This document shows, piece by piece, positions 1 to 9,806 of a stretch of DNA of 64,000 nucleotides. Each line of letters begins with the position of its first letter. Position 1 is the stretch's first letter. A program made the translations under genes and the position numbers. This stretch comes from Paraphoma chrysanthemicola (Eukaryota > Ascomycota > Dothideomycetes > Pleosporales > Phaeosphaeriaceae), in NCBI GenBank assembly GCA_020744225.1, contig JAGMWG010000009.1, positions 124,001 to 188,000 on the forward strand, written 5' to 3'. The notes under the pieces are model-generated. The model searched no databases, was not told where the DNA came from, and was given only the letters and a program-made list of their open reading frames with translations.

Positions 1-330
1 AACTTTTGGATCCATCAAAACTGTGTCTAAGTGACTTTGAGTAATTCGAGCCCTTGCATCATGAGTATCGGTATACAGAAAGAGCTGAAATAGAAATGTT
101 CACATTACAGTTGTTTTACCTGTCCCAACTAAGGGAGTTAACGCATGACAATCTTCGCGTCACTGTACTTACCATTGCCCGAAACCCACAAGACCTGTGA
201 GTTGCCAGCCTTGCACTGCGTGTACTCCTTGATTTTGAGTAGCCATTGGGCATAGTCTGGACACGCCTTCTCTGCATTTTTTTTTTTCGCAAATACTTTT
301 GTGGATGGAGAGTGCCTCGTGCGGCGATAT
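1..330 (-). pseudogene. possible P-loop NTPase (NACHT-like) fragment at window edge
   Basis: Reading the minus strand, a frame ending at 173 gives a stretch with an S-Q-V-L-W-V-S-G-N motif, like the segment just before the Walker A loop of fungal NACHT/STAND proteins. A plausible 53-nt intron (172 down to 120) would join this to G-K-T-T and complete a Walker A-like loop. The frame then meets a stop within three codons, and an 11-A run near 280 separates it from a better-looking upstream frame. This looks like a decayed or partial gene whose remainder lies left of the window. The family assignment rests on a short motif only, so confidence is low. Confidence 0.22.
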
Positions 331-1595
331 CCATTCGCGATTTCTTTTTGTTTAGCTCGATCGATAATTCAAAGCTCTAAAACACTTATTGGCATACATA
401 AATTCTGCTTCCATATGCTTGACCAGTTCGGACACGCAGGCCGTATTTACGGGAGCTGCAAGGTATTTCGAGGATAGTGTTTAGGATTAGTGGAAGCATA
501 ATAGGAGGATGACATACTAAATCCAACAAGAAGACGTACCACATACAGGACCCCTAAGATGTACAGTACAATTGTATAGAGCTCCAGTAGGGTGACTCGA
601 TGTGTTGATAAGCCCTGGTGATGCCAATTCGTGCGTTCAAAGAATACCGAAACTCAATACAATGTACACGTCTCCCAACCAACAATGCAGCTTCGGATCC
701 GTATCCAATTTCTTCGGCGTAACGTACACAACCTACTGCGCAGCAGGCTAGATGAACAACATCCTCTTTGCCATGAGCGCCGCAAGCCCAAGCGATTGCG
801 TCGAAGCGTGCGTCATGTACAACGGGCACAAGGGCACTGCGGCACTGCGGATCGGAGTTGCGTGCGCGGCGGGTGTATTGCTACATGGTGGAATCAGAGT
901 AAAGCAATGTATGAGAGTGGTGGAATGCCGTATAATTGCTTTTTGAAGAGTAGTGATGCGGAGACGAGGAGCCATTAGAAGAGTGTGGAGGTCGTGAGTT
1001 TGTGTTTGGAGGGGGCGTGTAAGAATGTTCTTGGAGGTGGGTGAGAGATGTAAACGTGGAGATGGAAGTGAAGGGGGAGGATCTCATAAAAGACAGAGCC
1101 GTCAGTGTATGGCGTGTATACCCAAGATCTACGTGTTCAGCGAATGGCGCTCGGAAGCTCCGAAATGTGGTTCGAAATTACTCCCGGTTTGACCTTGCTC
1201 ACACATCGCGACTTTCTTATCGGCGTGACACACGAGCGACGGCTGAGCAGCAAGAAGCAAAGAAGTGTTTTTAAGCGTAGAGAGATATTTTGCAGGGTTC
1301 GCATGTGTTCGAGGTTGATGATGGAGAGTTGAATTTTGTAATGTGTATCTACAACGACGAGTAATGTTGCCAGGATCTATTTCTTGCGATATTTCATGGC
1401 GATTGGGGTTGAGCCCCCGAGCAGTGCATCATCGCTGCGCGAGGTGAAAGTGTCCGCGTTAGCGCCTTGGCGTCATCCTGCGCAGTCGTTCCTTCCCATT
1501 CGTGTTGATGAACATCTCACACAATGCCCTCCAACAATCAATTCCCAGCAATTGCCTGAACCCGACCCAAAGTCTTTGCGTACCCTTCCATCACC
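331..1595. other. no supported gene
   Basis: Only short overlapping frames occur here (the longest uninterrupted one about 115 codons). None shows a recognisable domain, a fungal splice pattern or a plausible full-length start. I see no RNA gene or repeat. Confidence 0.5.
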
Positions 1596-2372
1596 ATGAA
1601 CTCCAACGCTACCCCCATCTGGCCATGCAAGCCCTTCCGCTTTCTCGACCTACCCGCCGAAGTACGCTTCATGATCTACGAACTCATCACTCTCGAGATA
1701 AATCGGCATGTCCTCGACAAAGCCGATGCCAATCTTCCACATACTACATGGTCGTTCACCGCCAGCATCGTGAGTGGCTCCTCCATCACGCTCATCCGCA
1801 AATCACTCCAAGTCGACTTATTGCGCACATGCCGCCTAGTTCACATCGAATCGGCGCCAATGTTCGGGGCAAAACTTCGGTACATGGCGAGAGAGCCACT
1901 ACACTTCATCGTTGACTTCGCCGCTCTCCGTGCGCTCGTCACGACTGGAAGCCCGCTTCTCTGGTGCTTGAGCAATCTACCTCTAACACACGTCTTCCCT
2001 GCGTCTCCAAACGCCGTGACGCGAGACTTTGTGGATCGCTTCCGGTTGTACATGGATCATAAGCGACAATCTACTTTGCGCAGAGTAAGCGACGTTGATG
2101 TCGTGATAACCATCACAGAAAGCCCGAGATACTCGCCATGGTCGGCTATGCAAATTGCACTAGAAGGCGGGAAGGCGAGGGCGAGTGGCTTAGGGATTAT
2201 GTTTGAGGTTGTGTATAAGAATTGGCATGGTGGACGAACGCCGAGATTGACTGGGTTGCCGCTGGCATTGGTGAGGGATAGTATGAGGGCGTCTACGACT
2301 GCAGTGAGAATGGTGGGAATGACGGAGCCGGCATTTGAGCAGCGCTTAAAGAATCTAGAGAGGCTGAACTAG
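1596..2372 (+). CDS. F-box/2EXR-like family protein, copy 1
   Basis: Intronless 258-residue protein. Residues 12-28 carry the family signature F-R-F-L-D-L-P-A-E-V-R followed by M-I-Y-E, which resembles the first helices of F-box and 2EXR domains in fungal orphan families. A second shared block follows at about residues 60-90 (S-S-I-T-L-I-R, then L-L-R-T-C-R-L-V-H-x-E). The C-terminus (F-E-Q-R-L-K-N-L-E) resembles copies 2 and 3, so these three form one subgroup. The start is the first ATG before the signature. No signal peptide or membrane segment is visible. If it behaves as an F-box protein it would recruit substrates to an SCF ubiquitin ligase, but that is inference; the molecular function of this family is not established. 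Confidence 0.8.
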   Translation: MNSNATPIWPCKPFRFLDLPAEVRFMIYELITLEINRHVLDKADANLPHTTWSFTASIVSGSSITLIRKSLQVDLLRTCRLVHIESAPMFGAKLRYMAREPLHFIVDFAALRALVTTGSPLLWCLSNLPLTHVFPASPNAVTRDFVDRFRLYMDHKRQSTLRRVSDVDVVITITESPRYSPWSAMQIALEGGKARASGLGIMFEVVYKNWHGGRTPRLTGLPLALVRDSMRASTTAVRMVGMTEPAFEQRLKNLERLN

Positions 2373-2848
2373 ACGGAGCAGATGGGTGCGAGACGATATA
2401 AGGAGATGAAGCGATGACGATTGGCAATAGGCTTTCAGACTTGGGTTTCTGCTACGTGCGTACAAGTCTTCATTATCGTCAAGTCCCGCAAATGGAGCAG
2501 AGTCGCGGCTTGCGGACGGCATCTATCATGCAGTGAGATATTTGACGTGATTTTGGGAATGGATTTGCACGATGCTTACCTCATCTCTCTGTGCCAGTGA
2601 TCTATCTCAAGTACTTGCCGCACCAGGTGAAAGTGAAGAAAGGTGAGTCTGTGCAGCCACGTGTGCACTAGTCTCCCACAACATCCTTGGGTTTTTTCAT
2701 CCCGCGCTTCTCTCCTGCTCCACAAAACCTGCAAAAACACTTCTTGTTCTATTATACACAGGACACAACTCGACACAGTCAAATTCAACTCTCTCGCAAC
2801 AACCATTCTCTCGCTCAAGTGAACTGAAATCACGCGGCCACATCGATC
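2373..2848. other. intergenic, no gene seen
   Basis: Separates copies 1 and 2 of the tandem family. It contains only short spurious frames; it should hold the 3' end of copy 1 and the promoter of copy 2. Confidence 0.6.
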
Positions 2849-3631
2849 ATGGCATGCCCCACCTTCCGATTTCTGGATTTACCCGTCGAACTGCGGATGA
2901 TTGTCTACGAAAGTGTCGGATTCAGCTCGAGAAAACGTATTCTAGAAAAAAGTGCATCTGGACTCAAGGATTACTTCTGGCCACCAGGGCCAGAAGGCGC
3001 AAGCGAATCCAGTATCACTCTCATCGTGCCGACGATGTCGCTCGGGCTACTCTCAACCTGCCGTTCAGTTCACAAGGAAGCGAAAGATATCTTTGCGAAG
3101 AAGCTGGCTGCTCTACGCAAGTTGCCGATGAGATACATTGTTGACTGGAGCGCCGCTGTCGCATTGATGTCCCCGTGGAGTCCACTATTCCACCACTCTT
3201 GTCCTGAAGTGGACTTTCCAAACGCTTCGGGTTCCAACAATACAACCGAATCCTTCATCTCGAGTCTAGGTAGCTTCCTGAAGGACATGACAACTGGACA
3301 CGACATCTCGATTGACATGGTACTCGACCACGAAGATCATCTTAGTTACGGAACTGAAATCGGTAAGGCGTTGATCTTGATGGCACAGTACAGGCAAGAT
3401 AACGGCTACTTGTTCGATGTGGTATGCAAGTCAAAACTTCCGAAGTGGCGGGATTGCTACGGGATCGTGGGAAGTCCCTCGCTGACACGTAGTTACCTCG
3501 AACGACTACAGATGGGTATGAATACAGGCCCAGGCCCATCTAACCACCAGTGTAGCAGATACGCTGTAAATTTGATGCCCGTTAGTGGTGATACATTCAA
3601 GGGATATCTGGAAAGGTATGGGACATATTAA
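2849..3631 (+). CDS. F-box/2EXR-like family protein, copy 2
   Basis: Intronless 260-residue paralogue of copy 1. It starts M-A-C-P-T, followed at once by F-R-F-L-D-L-P-V-E-L-R-M-I-V-Y-E. The S-S-I-T-L-I block and the L-L-S-T-C-R-S-V-H-K-E-A block are at the same spacing as in copy 1. A later D-M-V-L-D-H-E-D-H segment (about residue 150) matches L-L-L-D-H-A in copy 3, and the C-terminus F-K-G-Y-L-E-R-Y matches the subgroup of copies 1-3. No membrane segment is visible. Tandem position and the shared strand suggest local duplication. Function unknown; substrate adaptor for ubiquitination is a guess from the N-terminal motif only. Confidence 0.82.
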   Translation: MACPTFRFLDLPVELRMIVYESVGFSSRKRILEKSASGLKDYFWPPGPEGASESSITLIVPTMSLGLLSTCRSVHKEAKDIFAKKLAALRKLPMRYIVDWSAAVALMSPWSPLFHHSCPEVDFPNASGSNNTTESFISSLGSFLKDMTTGHDISIDMVLDHEDHLSYGTEIGKALILMAQYRQDNGYLFDVVCKSKLPKWRDCYGIVGSPSLTRSYLERLQMGMNTGPGPSNHQCSRYAVNLMPVSGDTFKGYLERYGTY

Positions 3632-4198
3632 GGGGTTGATTGAGTAGGAGTTTCACGCGATGGTTGGCAGCATGTAGGCTGAGTGTATCGTGGTGGGAGA
3701 GGGCAAGTCGATAAGGACGAAGAAACCAAGAAAACATATGTCGAACACGATGTTGGATAAGTCAGAAGGAATGACGACGAGGCAGCGCGCTGCACCACGA
3801 AAATGGTCTAGCATTGATCATGGTACATGACCATATCGAAAGGCAAGTCACGAACAATTAGCGCAATGTTCAAAATCCTATGCATAGTGACAGCAAATAC
3901 AAATGGAAGACGTGCTATCTATCACCTAATCACCAATGATAAGACTAAAGTGAAGTTGATAATCAGTGGAGGCTCGTGCGCAGGCTCCTCAGGTGATCAG
4001 GCACGTGCCTCACCGGTCACTACCCCTCCATAGAAAGTACCTTTACCTATTCAGCGCCAAACACTGGACTTATCCTCTTCTCTGATAATGATCTAATCAA
4101 AGGAAGACATCAACCATAATTTCCAGGCTCACATTGTTTCAAGCCCAACGCCGGTGATGTCACATTGGCGTGCTCGGAAGCAACGGCCAAGCTTTACC
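3632..4198. other. intergenic, no gene seen
   Basis: Spacer between tandem copies 2 and 3; a 68-codon frame at 3827-4033 lacks any supporting feature. Confidence 0.6.
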
Positions 4199-5017
4199 AT
4201 GTCGGAGAGTCCATTCCGATTCCTCGATCTGCCCACCGAACTTCGCTGTAAGCCCATGCATATCTCTACTCCTGAATCTTCCCCTAAATGTGTTCTAATT
4301 GTTCTTGGTGCAGGTATGATATACGATCGTATCGAGATCACGGCCAGTCGACATGTCCTCACTCAGTCCGAAGCCGGGATCGAGAATTGGTTCCCCAACC
4401 CCATCGATGGCGACAGAGGTTCCTCTATCACTTTCATCCGTCCCAGATTGCCACTTGCCTTTCTTCGGGCCTGTCGCCTGGTTAAGGACGAAGCGGGGCC
4501 GATTCTCCAGCACAAGCTGGCAAAGCTTGAGACGCTTCCTTTAAGATTCCTTGTTGATGCCAATGCCGCCAGTGCGTTGGCTTCTGGTGATACACTCTTG
4601 CGAGATTGTTTCCACACCCCAGAGCTATTCACGCCCCTCACCGGAGGCGACACTTCCGAAGCCAGCAACATCGCCAAAGCTTTCATTCACCAGGGTGAAG
4701 CGCTTCTCAGACGCGAGAAACGGCTAGGAAAACCCGTTCTCGAGATGACCCTCCTCCTTGACCACGCTACGACGAATCATGGCGCAACAACATTCAGGGG
4801 ACTTTTTGATGTGCTTCGGGTTTGCTGCTCCGAATTCTTCGATGGGAAGCTCAAGTATAATGCGCCAGTTCCAGATATGCTATACAACGGACGCTTCTTT
4901 ACTTGCAGCACGTTTGCTGCTGGACTTGTAAACCCTCGTTCGTCTGCGCAGATCAACTCTGGCGGGTTGAACAAAGAAGAGTTTGAGAGACACTTGAAGG
5001 ACTTGGACAAGTATTGA
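4199..5017 (+). CDS. F-box/2EXR-like family protein, copy 3 (one intron)
   Basis: Exons 4199-4247 and 4314-5017 give a 250-residue protein. The 66-nt intron (GTAAGC start, CTAAT branch, GCAG end) lies inside the signature: splicing gives L-P-T-E-L-R-C-M-I-Y-D, exactly the form seen in copy 6, while the unspliced reading breaks it. Because 66 is a multiple of three and has no stop, the intron is invisible to a simple frame scan. The S-S-I-T-F-I-R, L-R-A-C-R-L-V-K-D-E-A and L-L-L-D-H-A blocks follow in order, and the C-terminus F-E-R-H-L-K-D-L-D-K-Y matches copies 1 and 2. The start is the M-S-E-S-P ATG directly before the signature, not the upstream in-frame ATG at 4154. Function unknown. Confidence 0.82.
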   Translation: MSESPFRFLDLPTELRCKPMHISTPESSPKCVLIVLGAGMIYDRIEITASRHVLTQSEAGIENWFPNPIDGDRGSSITFIRPRLPLAFLRACRLVKDEAGPILQHKLAKLETLPLRFLVDANAASALASGDTLLRDCFHTPELFTPLTGGDTSEASNIAKAFIHQGEALLRREKRLGKPVLEMTLLLDHATTNHGATTFRGLFDVLRVCCSEFFDGKLKYNAPVPDMLYNGRFFTCSTFAAGLVNPRSSAQINSGGLNKEEFERHLKDLDKY

Positions 5018-5371
5018 TTCACGGCACGAGGTCCTTTGCGCGAGGGAACTTAGCGGAATGACGATGAACGGGTGAAGACAGAAGAATGAACATGGCTGCA
5101 AGAGCGTAATTGATGGCCATGGATGACATCAGAGTAGACTTGACTCACATATGGCCCCTGGCGCAAGACAGCGATCTGCTCGTGATATTTCATAGCGATG
5201 TCCAACAATCTTCGCACACACTTTGATTGGCTTTCGTTTCATCGTAATTGACTAGTCATATATCGGGGACAAACATGGCTTTATTGATAAGTTGCCAGGA
5301 TACAACTGCCCATCATTTCAGCAGTAAATGGAGCCACTCGGCTGATCTCCAATAAGCATCCCTGACCAGCT
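5018..5371. other. intergenic, no gene seen
   Basis: Convergent spacer between copy 3 (plus strand) and the acetyltransferase (minus strand); probably holds both 3' ends. Confidence 0.6.
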
Positions 5372-6565
5372 TCAGCACCAAGCATAATGCTCATTATGCA
5401 ACCATTTCGGTGCTTCTTCGCTCACACTTCCTCGCTCATCATACCACATTCCACTCGCAATACTTGTTTCCGTCCTTTCCACAATATTATACTGCAATTC
5501 CATTTCCGCCAGCATAGCGCGTACAAGTGGCGATGGATCCCAGAGCTTTATCATATCGAGTTTCCATTCCGCTGCCTCGTTTCTTGCGGCTTGCAGCACG
5601 GCTTTGAGAAGAGTCTTTTGTTGGTCATAGTCTACTCCAAGGTGTGCTGCGATGTGATTTGGCGGTGGATAAGTGACGGCCTCGTCGCGCTCCATGACGA
5701 GTCGGAGGATGTACAGGACGTTGCTGGTATTCTCGCCATCGGGGTGGTCGTAGTATCTGTGTGTCCAGAGCGCCCAAATTTGATTGCCTGGGGATCCAGC
5801 AATCGCTCCTTTGGCTTGTGGAGTCTTGCCGAAGAGATTCTTACATGCGAAGCCTTCTTTCCCAAGATGCCAACCCATGTGGTCAATGTCCGGCACGATC
5901 GAGATGCGCATCTTGATCTCAGGAAATGGGATGCTCATTTCCTTCCTGATAAGTGCTTCGTCCCTCTTGCAAAGGTCAGGTAGATCGGCGACGTGTATGT
6001 CTCTGACTAGATCTGATTGCGGTTGTCTTTGAGGTCGAAGCTCAACATGATCGTTCGAGCCATTTGCATGCCATCCCAGTTTTCCATAATAGCGTTTTCC
6101 GATGTCGGAGTACAGTATACTTCCGATACAGAGTTTTTCATCTGCTTGCCATGTCGGCAGTATTTTGGCTAGCTCCTGCATCATACATTGCGGATATTTC
6201 CGGCCTCTGTACTCCATCGGACAAAACACGCTGGCAATAGCGTGAACGATTCCTTCGGTGATTTGACCGCGAGCATCGCTGGTGAATGCACGTGTTCTGA
6301 AGGTCTCACACGAGCTAAGAATCTTGCGCTTGCCCGGACTGCAAGCGCCTTCGACCAGAATCCAGCTGGACATCCCGCCGTCTTTCGCTAAGGGGACGGC
6401 GGTCATGAAGAGGGATTCTTCGAAGTAGTCGTGGAGTGTGAGCGCGTCTTTCCATGATGATGCTGTGTTGGCCCAGATGGTGCGTAGCTCTTCGAGCGTG
6501 GGATGGCACAAGCGAAGTGCAGGTCCGTAGGAGTCTGGTAGGTCTTGTTTCGTAGTGCTAAACAT
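5372..6565 (-). CDS. LYC1-like GNAT N-acetyltransferase
   Basis: Intronless protein of 397 residues from the ATG at 6565. It resembles the fungal LYC1 lysine N-acetyltransferase group: a P-T-L-E-E-L segment with I-W-A-N-T-A-S-S-W-K near the N-terminus, then P-L-A-K-D-G-G-M-S-S-W-I-L-V, I-L-S-S-C-E-T-F, the G-I-V-H-A-I-A-S-V-F-C block, Y-R-G-R-K-Y where GNAT enzymes bind the pyrophosphate of acetyl-CoA, and L-Y-S-D-I-G-K-R-Y-Y. The C-terminus ends N-E-H-Y-A-W-C, also typical. The frame stays open upstream to 6736 but that extension shows no homology-like features, so 6565 is preferred. LYC1 in Yarrowia acetylates lysine; substrate here is unproven. It sits inside the tandem family array and has no obvious partner gene. 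Confidence 0.78.
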   Translation of the reverse strand: MFSTTKQDLPDSYGPALRLCHPTLEELRTIWANTASSWKDALTLHDYFEESLFMTAVPLAKDGGMSSWILVEGACSPGKRKILSSCETFRTRAFTSDARGQITEGIVHAIASVFCPMEYRGRKYPQCMMQELAKILPTWQADEKLCIGSILYSDIGKRYYGKLGWHANGSNDHVELRPQRQPQSDLVRDIHVADLPDLCKRDEALIRKEMSIPFPEIKMRISIVPDIDHMGWHLGKEGFACKNLFGKTPQAKGAIAGSPGNQIWALWTHRYYDHPDGENTSNVLYILRLVMERDEAVTYPPPNHIAAHLGVDYDQQKTLLKAVLQAARNEAAEWKLDMIKLWDPSPLVRAMLAEMELQYNIVERTETSIASGMWYDERGSVSEEAPKWLHNEHYAWC

Positions 6566-7520
6566 GATTGCTTGTGTAGCAAGCATAACTGTTGCCGGGT
6601 TAGAGCGCAGAAGGAAGAAATCCGCGAACGCTGATTGGCTCTTAGACTCTCGCTGCTCATTGGCTATAAGGCGTGTTGCCCTTACCCGGTGAACACTAAC
6701 CATACTACCACCACGAAAGCCCGCTGCAAGCAACAATGAGGTTCAGAGGGTCTCCCTAATGATAGTATTATCTAGCTAGATTGTTATCGAGCAAAGGCGC
6801 AACAGGTTAGGCAGCGCCTCGTGTATCAAGTCAACCGTCTTACAACCTTGTGCATCACGACTTTTTAGTACGATCCTGAGGTTCCATACAAGCTGGGCTA
6901 TAGTACCTGCTTGCTATTTCGCAAGCTAAATCTTTTCAGTGAAGCTTACAAGCCGTCTGATGTTTATACACCTTGATTACCAGCATTAGGTCACCCACTG
7001 TGACCCGAGACACTTTTGTATGCAAAGCTCAAAGTGTTCACCCCTAGTGAGAGCCTTATTCTAGAACTTCTGCTCACGGCCAGATAGCATCGGTTTTCGT
7101 ACCCCTACATCGAGATCTTGAATCTACCACTTTTGCTCACGATATCGTTGATCTTGTTACAGTCAAGAACCTGGTCTGCGTCTTTGCCTTCGGAAGAGAG
7201 GCCCTCCAGCTGTTCGCCTCTAGCAATAAGGTAATTACCATAATTACAATTACAAGTTTGCAGCAGGAAAGACGCTTTACCGGTAGACGTGAGTCGTGAA
7301 AGATGGCACTTCTGAAAAAGCTTCCTGGCGAAGCGTGGGAGAATCTGGGACTATCACCGCGAGAAGAGGTGCAACTCATGCGTGTTGACTGTGTTGGTGA
7401 TTGAGAATGAAACTGCTTTTCACAATTGCAGCACTGTGATACGAGCATACCATAGCTGTTGGTCTCTTTTTAACTTGGACAATTCTCCATACAATTTACA
7501 ACATATTTCTCGGGTGGACG
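6566..7520. other. intergenic, no gene seen
   Basis: AT-rich stretch with short frames only. A 103-codon minus-strand frame at 7137-7448 has no domain and one hydrophobic patch; I do not support it as a gene. Confidence 0.5.
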
Positions 7521-7997
7521 TCAACGCTTCCTCGGCTTCTCCTGAGTGTTGACACCAAAGACATTCAGCTGTGCTCGGCTCCCCCTTTCTACAGGTCTCA
7601 AATCGGGTTCTTTGTTCTTCTCTTTAGCTTCTCGTCTCGCCTTGCGATCACGCCACCGCTCCCGCCATGACATGGTTTTCAGACGCTCATCTTCTTCGCG
7701 CTGCTCGGCGGTCACTGGCGCGCATACAGCGTTGATTCTGGCTGCGATCGCCTCATCCTTTGCCGCTTTCGTCTGTGGTGTTCCGGTCTCCCAGAATGAC
7801 GGTGGTAGATTCTTGATGTAGTCGGCATAAGAATCTTTAGGCTCTTCTGATTTCTGATTTGGTTGTGGTTCTTGGGGATTTGTTGGATCTTTTGGGGTTG
7901 CATGGTTTACGTCATCGCGGAGGTCTGAGCGGGCGACTGAGCGCTCCCGCTTGTGGGTAAGGTCGGCAGTCGCATTGTGGGTATTTTCAGAGGGCAT
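7521..7997 (-). CDS. small charged protein of unknown function
   Basis: A 158-residue frame from the ATG at 7997 (M-P-S-E-N-T-H). The frame stays open up to 8198, but the upstream part reads like leader sequence. The protein is very hydrophilic: a P/N/Q/E-rich middle, then S-Y-A-D-Y-I-K-N-L-P-P-S-F-W-E and a strongly basic stretch around W-R-E-R-W-R-D-R-K-A-R-R-E-A-K-E. The conserved-looking tryptophans and helical charged segment suggest a real coiled or nucleic-acid-binding protein. No signal peptide or membrane segment is visible. I do not recognise the family and cannot assign a function. Confidence 0.5.
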   Translation of the reverse strand: MPSENTHNATADLTHKRERSVARSDLRDDVNHATPKDPTNPQEPQPNQKSEEPKDSYADYIKNLPPSFWETGTPQTKAAKDEAIAARINAVCAPVTAEQREEDERLKTMSWRERWRDRKARREAKEKNKEPDLRPVERGSRAQLNVFGVNTQEKPRKR

Positions 7998-8951
7998 ATT
8001 AGAGAAATTCACGAAGTGAACGAGTGAGAGATTATTGAGCGAGTGCATATGAGTACGCAGAGCTGTCCTGCGGGCCACTGTGTTGGAAGGAAGCTTGGAG
8101 CGGGGCTGTATTGCGAGATTTCTCGGAGAGCGCCCAACGCGCATGTCAGCACTCCATGACTCTGGTGATCCTATCATAAGAAGCCGACGCACAGCCACGG
8201 GCTCCTGATCACATCACCTTTGCCAAGATTATTACATAAGTTTTGATACCAGTCTATCGTCCGTGCGGGTCTTGATGGGGGCTGGGCATTGTAGTTCCAG
8301 CTCTCGACCAGGTTTGCATCGACGCATCATCTCATTTATTACAGCTATCACACACTCTGTACTTCCTGGCGAATAGTTTGGTAGTTTTCCTTACCGATCA
8401 CAAAAGGCAAGAATGGTATGTAAAGCCGTCTTCGGTCGGTGTACACCCTAGGATACGGAAGTGGCTTTCAGAAGCCGTACAAGCCGCTCTCCCAGGGCCC
8501 GCGTAAAGAATGTTAAACAACCAGTGGCCTCCAATATTGTAGTATGAAGAAGCATTGCCCAGGTCCTATCCTATAGAGTAAAGTCATGGCAAATTATGCT
8601 GAGGGATAAGTGTTGCTGGCTAGAAATATTGGCTGACTATCGGGTAATTCTGTCCTGTGTCTCGCTTTCAGCGCAGGACGTTACCCTCCTGCAGCATGTT
8701 TGAGACGTTGGTGTTTGTCCGCCTCCTAGTGAAAGAACGAGCACAGCTGACAATTGTTACCAGTTTGGCAGCACATGATTGGCCGTGCCACTGAAAGGGG
8801 GCGCGCTCGATTGTTTTGAGCCACTAGCTGCAGGTGCACTCCCGTGAGTATATCAACAAGTTATCGACCACCTCACGCTGCAAATTGCCTCACTTTAAAC
8901 CTCGACCTCAACCACAACTTCGACCTCAACTTCAAATAAGTATCGACCGAC
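7998..8951. other. intergenic, no gene seen
   Basis: Divergent spacer between the small basic gene and family copy 4; the last 100 bases are pyrimidine/CA-rich, as in a promoter and 5' leader. No further feature is supported. Confidence 0.55.
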
Positions 8952-9806
8952 ATGTCAGATTTCCAATCGTTTCGTTTTCTTGACTTGCCCGTCGAAGTGA
9001 GGCTCATTGTGTATGAGCAGCTCGACACAACAACGATCGTCAACACGATGCCGCTGGATATCGGCAGCAAGCGCCAGCATGGAGGAGGAAACCGTCAAAT
9101 GCACGTCACGACCATGAGGAAAGTTTTCTCGCACGATATTCTTCGGACCTGCAGAACTGTCCACCAGGAAGCCGCGCCTATCATCGCTGAGAAGCTGTCG
9201 CAAATGAAACAAGAGTCTATTCATTTCAGAGCCGACTTCAGTACTCTTGTGGAGACCTTCTTCTTCGAGGAATATACAAAGGGGGCCATGGACCTTTTGT
9301 CGCCTTTCATGAAGCCATGTGCGGCGTTCCTGCAGAAGGCAATCGAATCACACCCAATCGGACCAGATCGTAATAATCGGCCTCATCTGGATATCACGCT
9401 TGACCATGTCAGCACAAATGACTGTTGGAAGTTCAGTGCGATGGTCGTTATAGCACTTGTTGGAATATTCGAGCTGGCAATAGTACACGATGTAGCCTGC
9501 ACTGTCGTCTGTGAAGGTATGCTACCTGCCTATCAATCAAATGGAGTAGTTCATCATAGGCGCGGTGACCTCGACCATCTTCCAAGACTCACTGCGACCT
9601 TACCTGTAGGCCATACGGTCGAGTCGTACTTACGCATAGAGGAGCTCGATGAGAAGGAGTGGGTCCAACATGTGACTAAGTGGGCGGCAGAAGTGCCTAG
9701 ATTTCGACAATCCAGCCAAGCCAGCTGGCGGCCTCAGCTTGGATGGATAATTCCTTTGATCGGGATCGGATGGCTTGGTTTAGCTTCTTGCTCTTATGTA
9801 AGCTAG
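8952..9806 (+). CDS. F-box/2EXR-like family protein, copy 4, with C-terminal hydrophobic tail
   Basis: Intronless 284-residue paralogue. The signature F-R-F-L-D-L-P-V-E-V-R-L-I-V-Y-E starts at residue 7. Next come I-L-R-T-C-R-T-V-H-Q-E-A and the L-D-I-T-L-D-H-V block. Its Y-L-R-I-E-E-L-D-E-K-E-W segment closely matches copy 5, so copies 4 and 5 form a second subgroup. Unlike its relatives it ends with about 20 hydrophobic residues (W-I-I-P-L-I-G-I-G-W-L-G-L-A), preceded by a basic stretch and followed by only a few residues. That layout fits a tail-anchored membrane protein. The tail could also be chance readthrough after loss of an earlier stop. Function unknown. Confidence 0.8.
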   Translation: MSDFQSFRFLDLPVEVRLIVYEQLDTTTIVNTMPLDIGSKRQHGGGNRQMHVTTMRKVFSHDILRTCRTVHQEAAPIIAEKLSQMKQESIHFRADFSTLVETFFFEEYTKGAMDLLSPFMKPCAAFLQKAIESHPIGPDRNNRPHLDITLDHVSTNDCWKFSAMVVIALVGIFELAIVHDVACTVVCEGMLPAYQSNGVVHHRRGDLDHLPRLTATLPVGHTVESYLRIEELDEKEWVQHVTKWAAEVPRFRQSSQASWRPQLGWIIPLIGIGWLGLASCSYVS

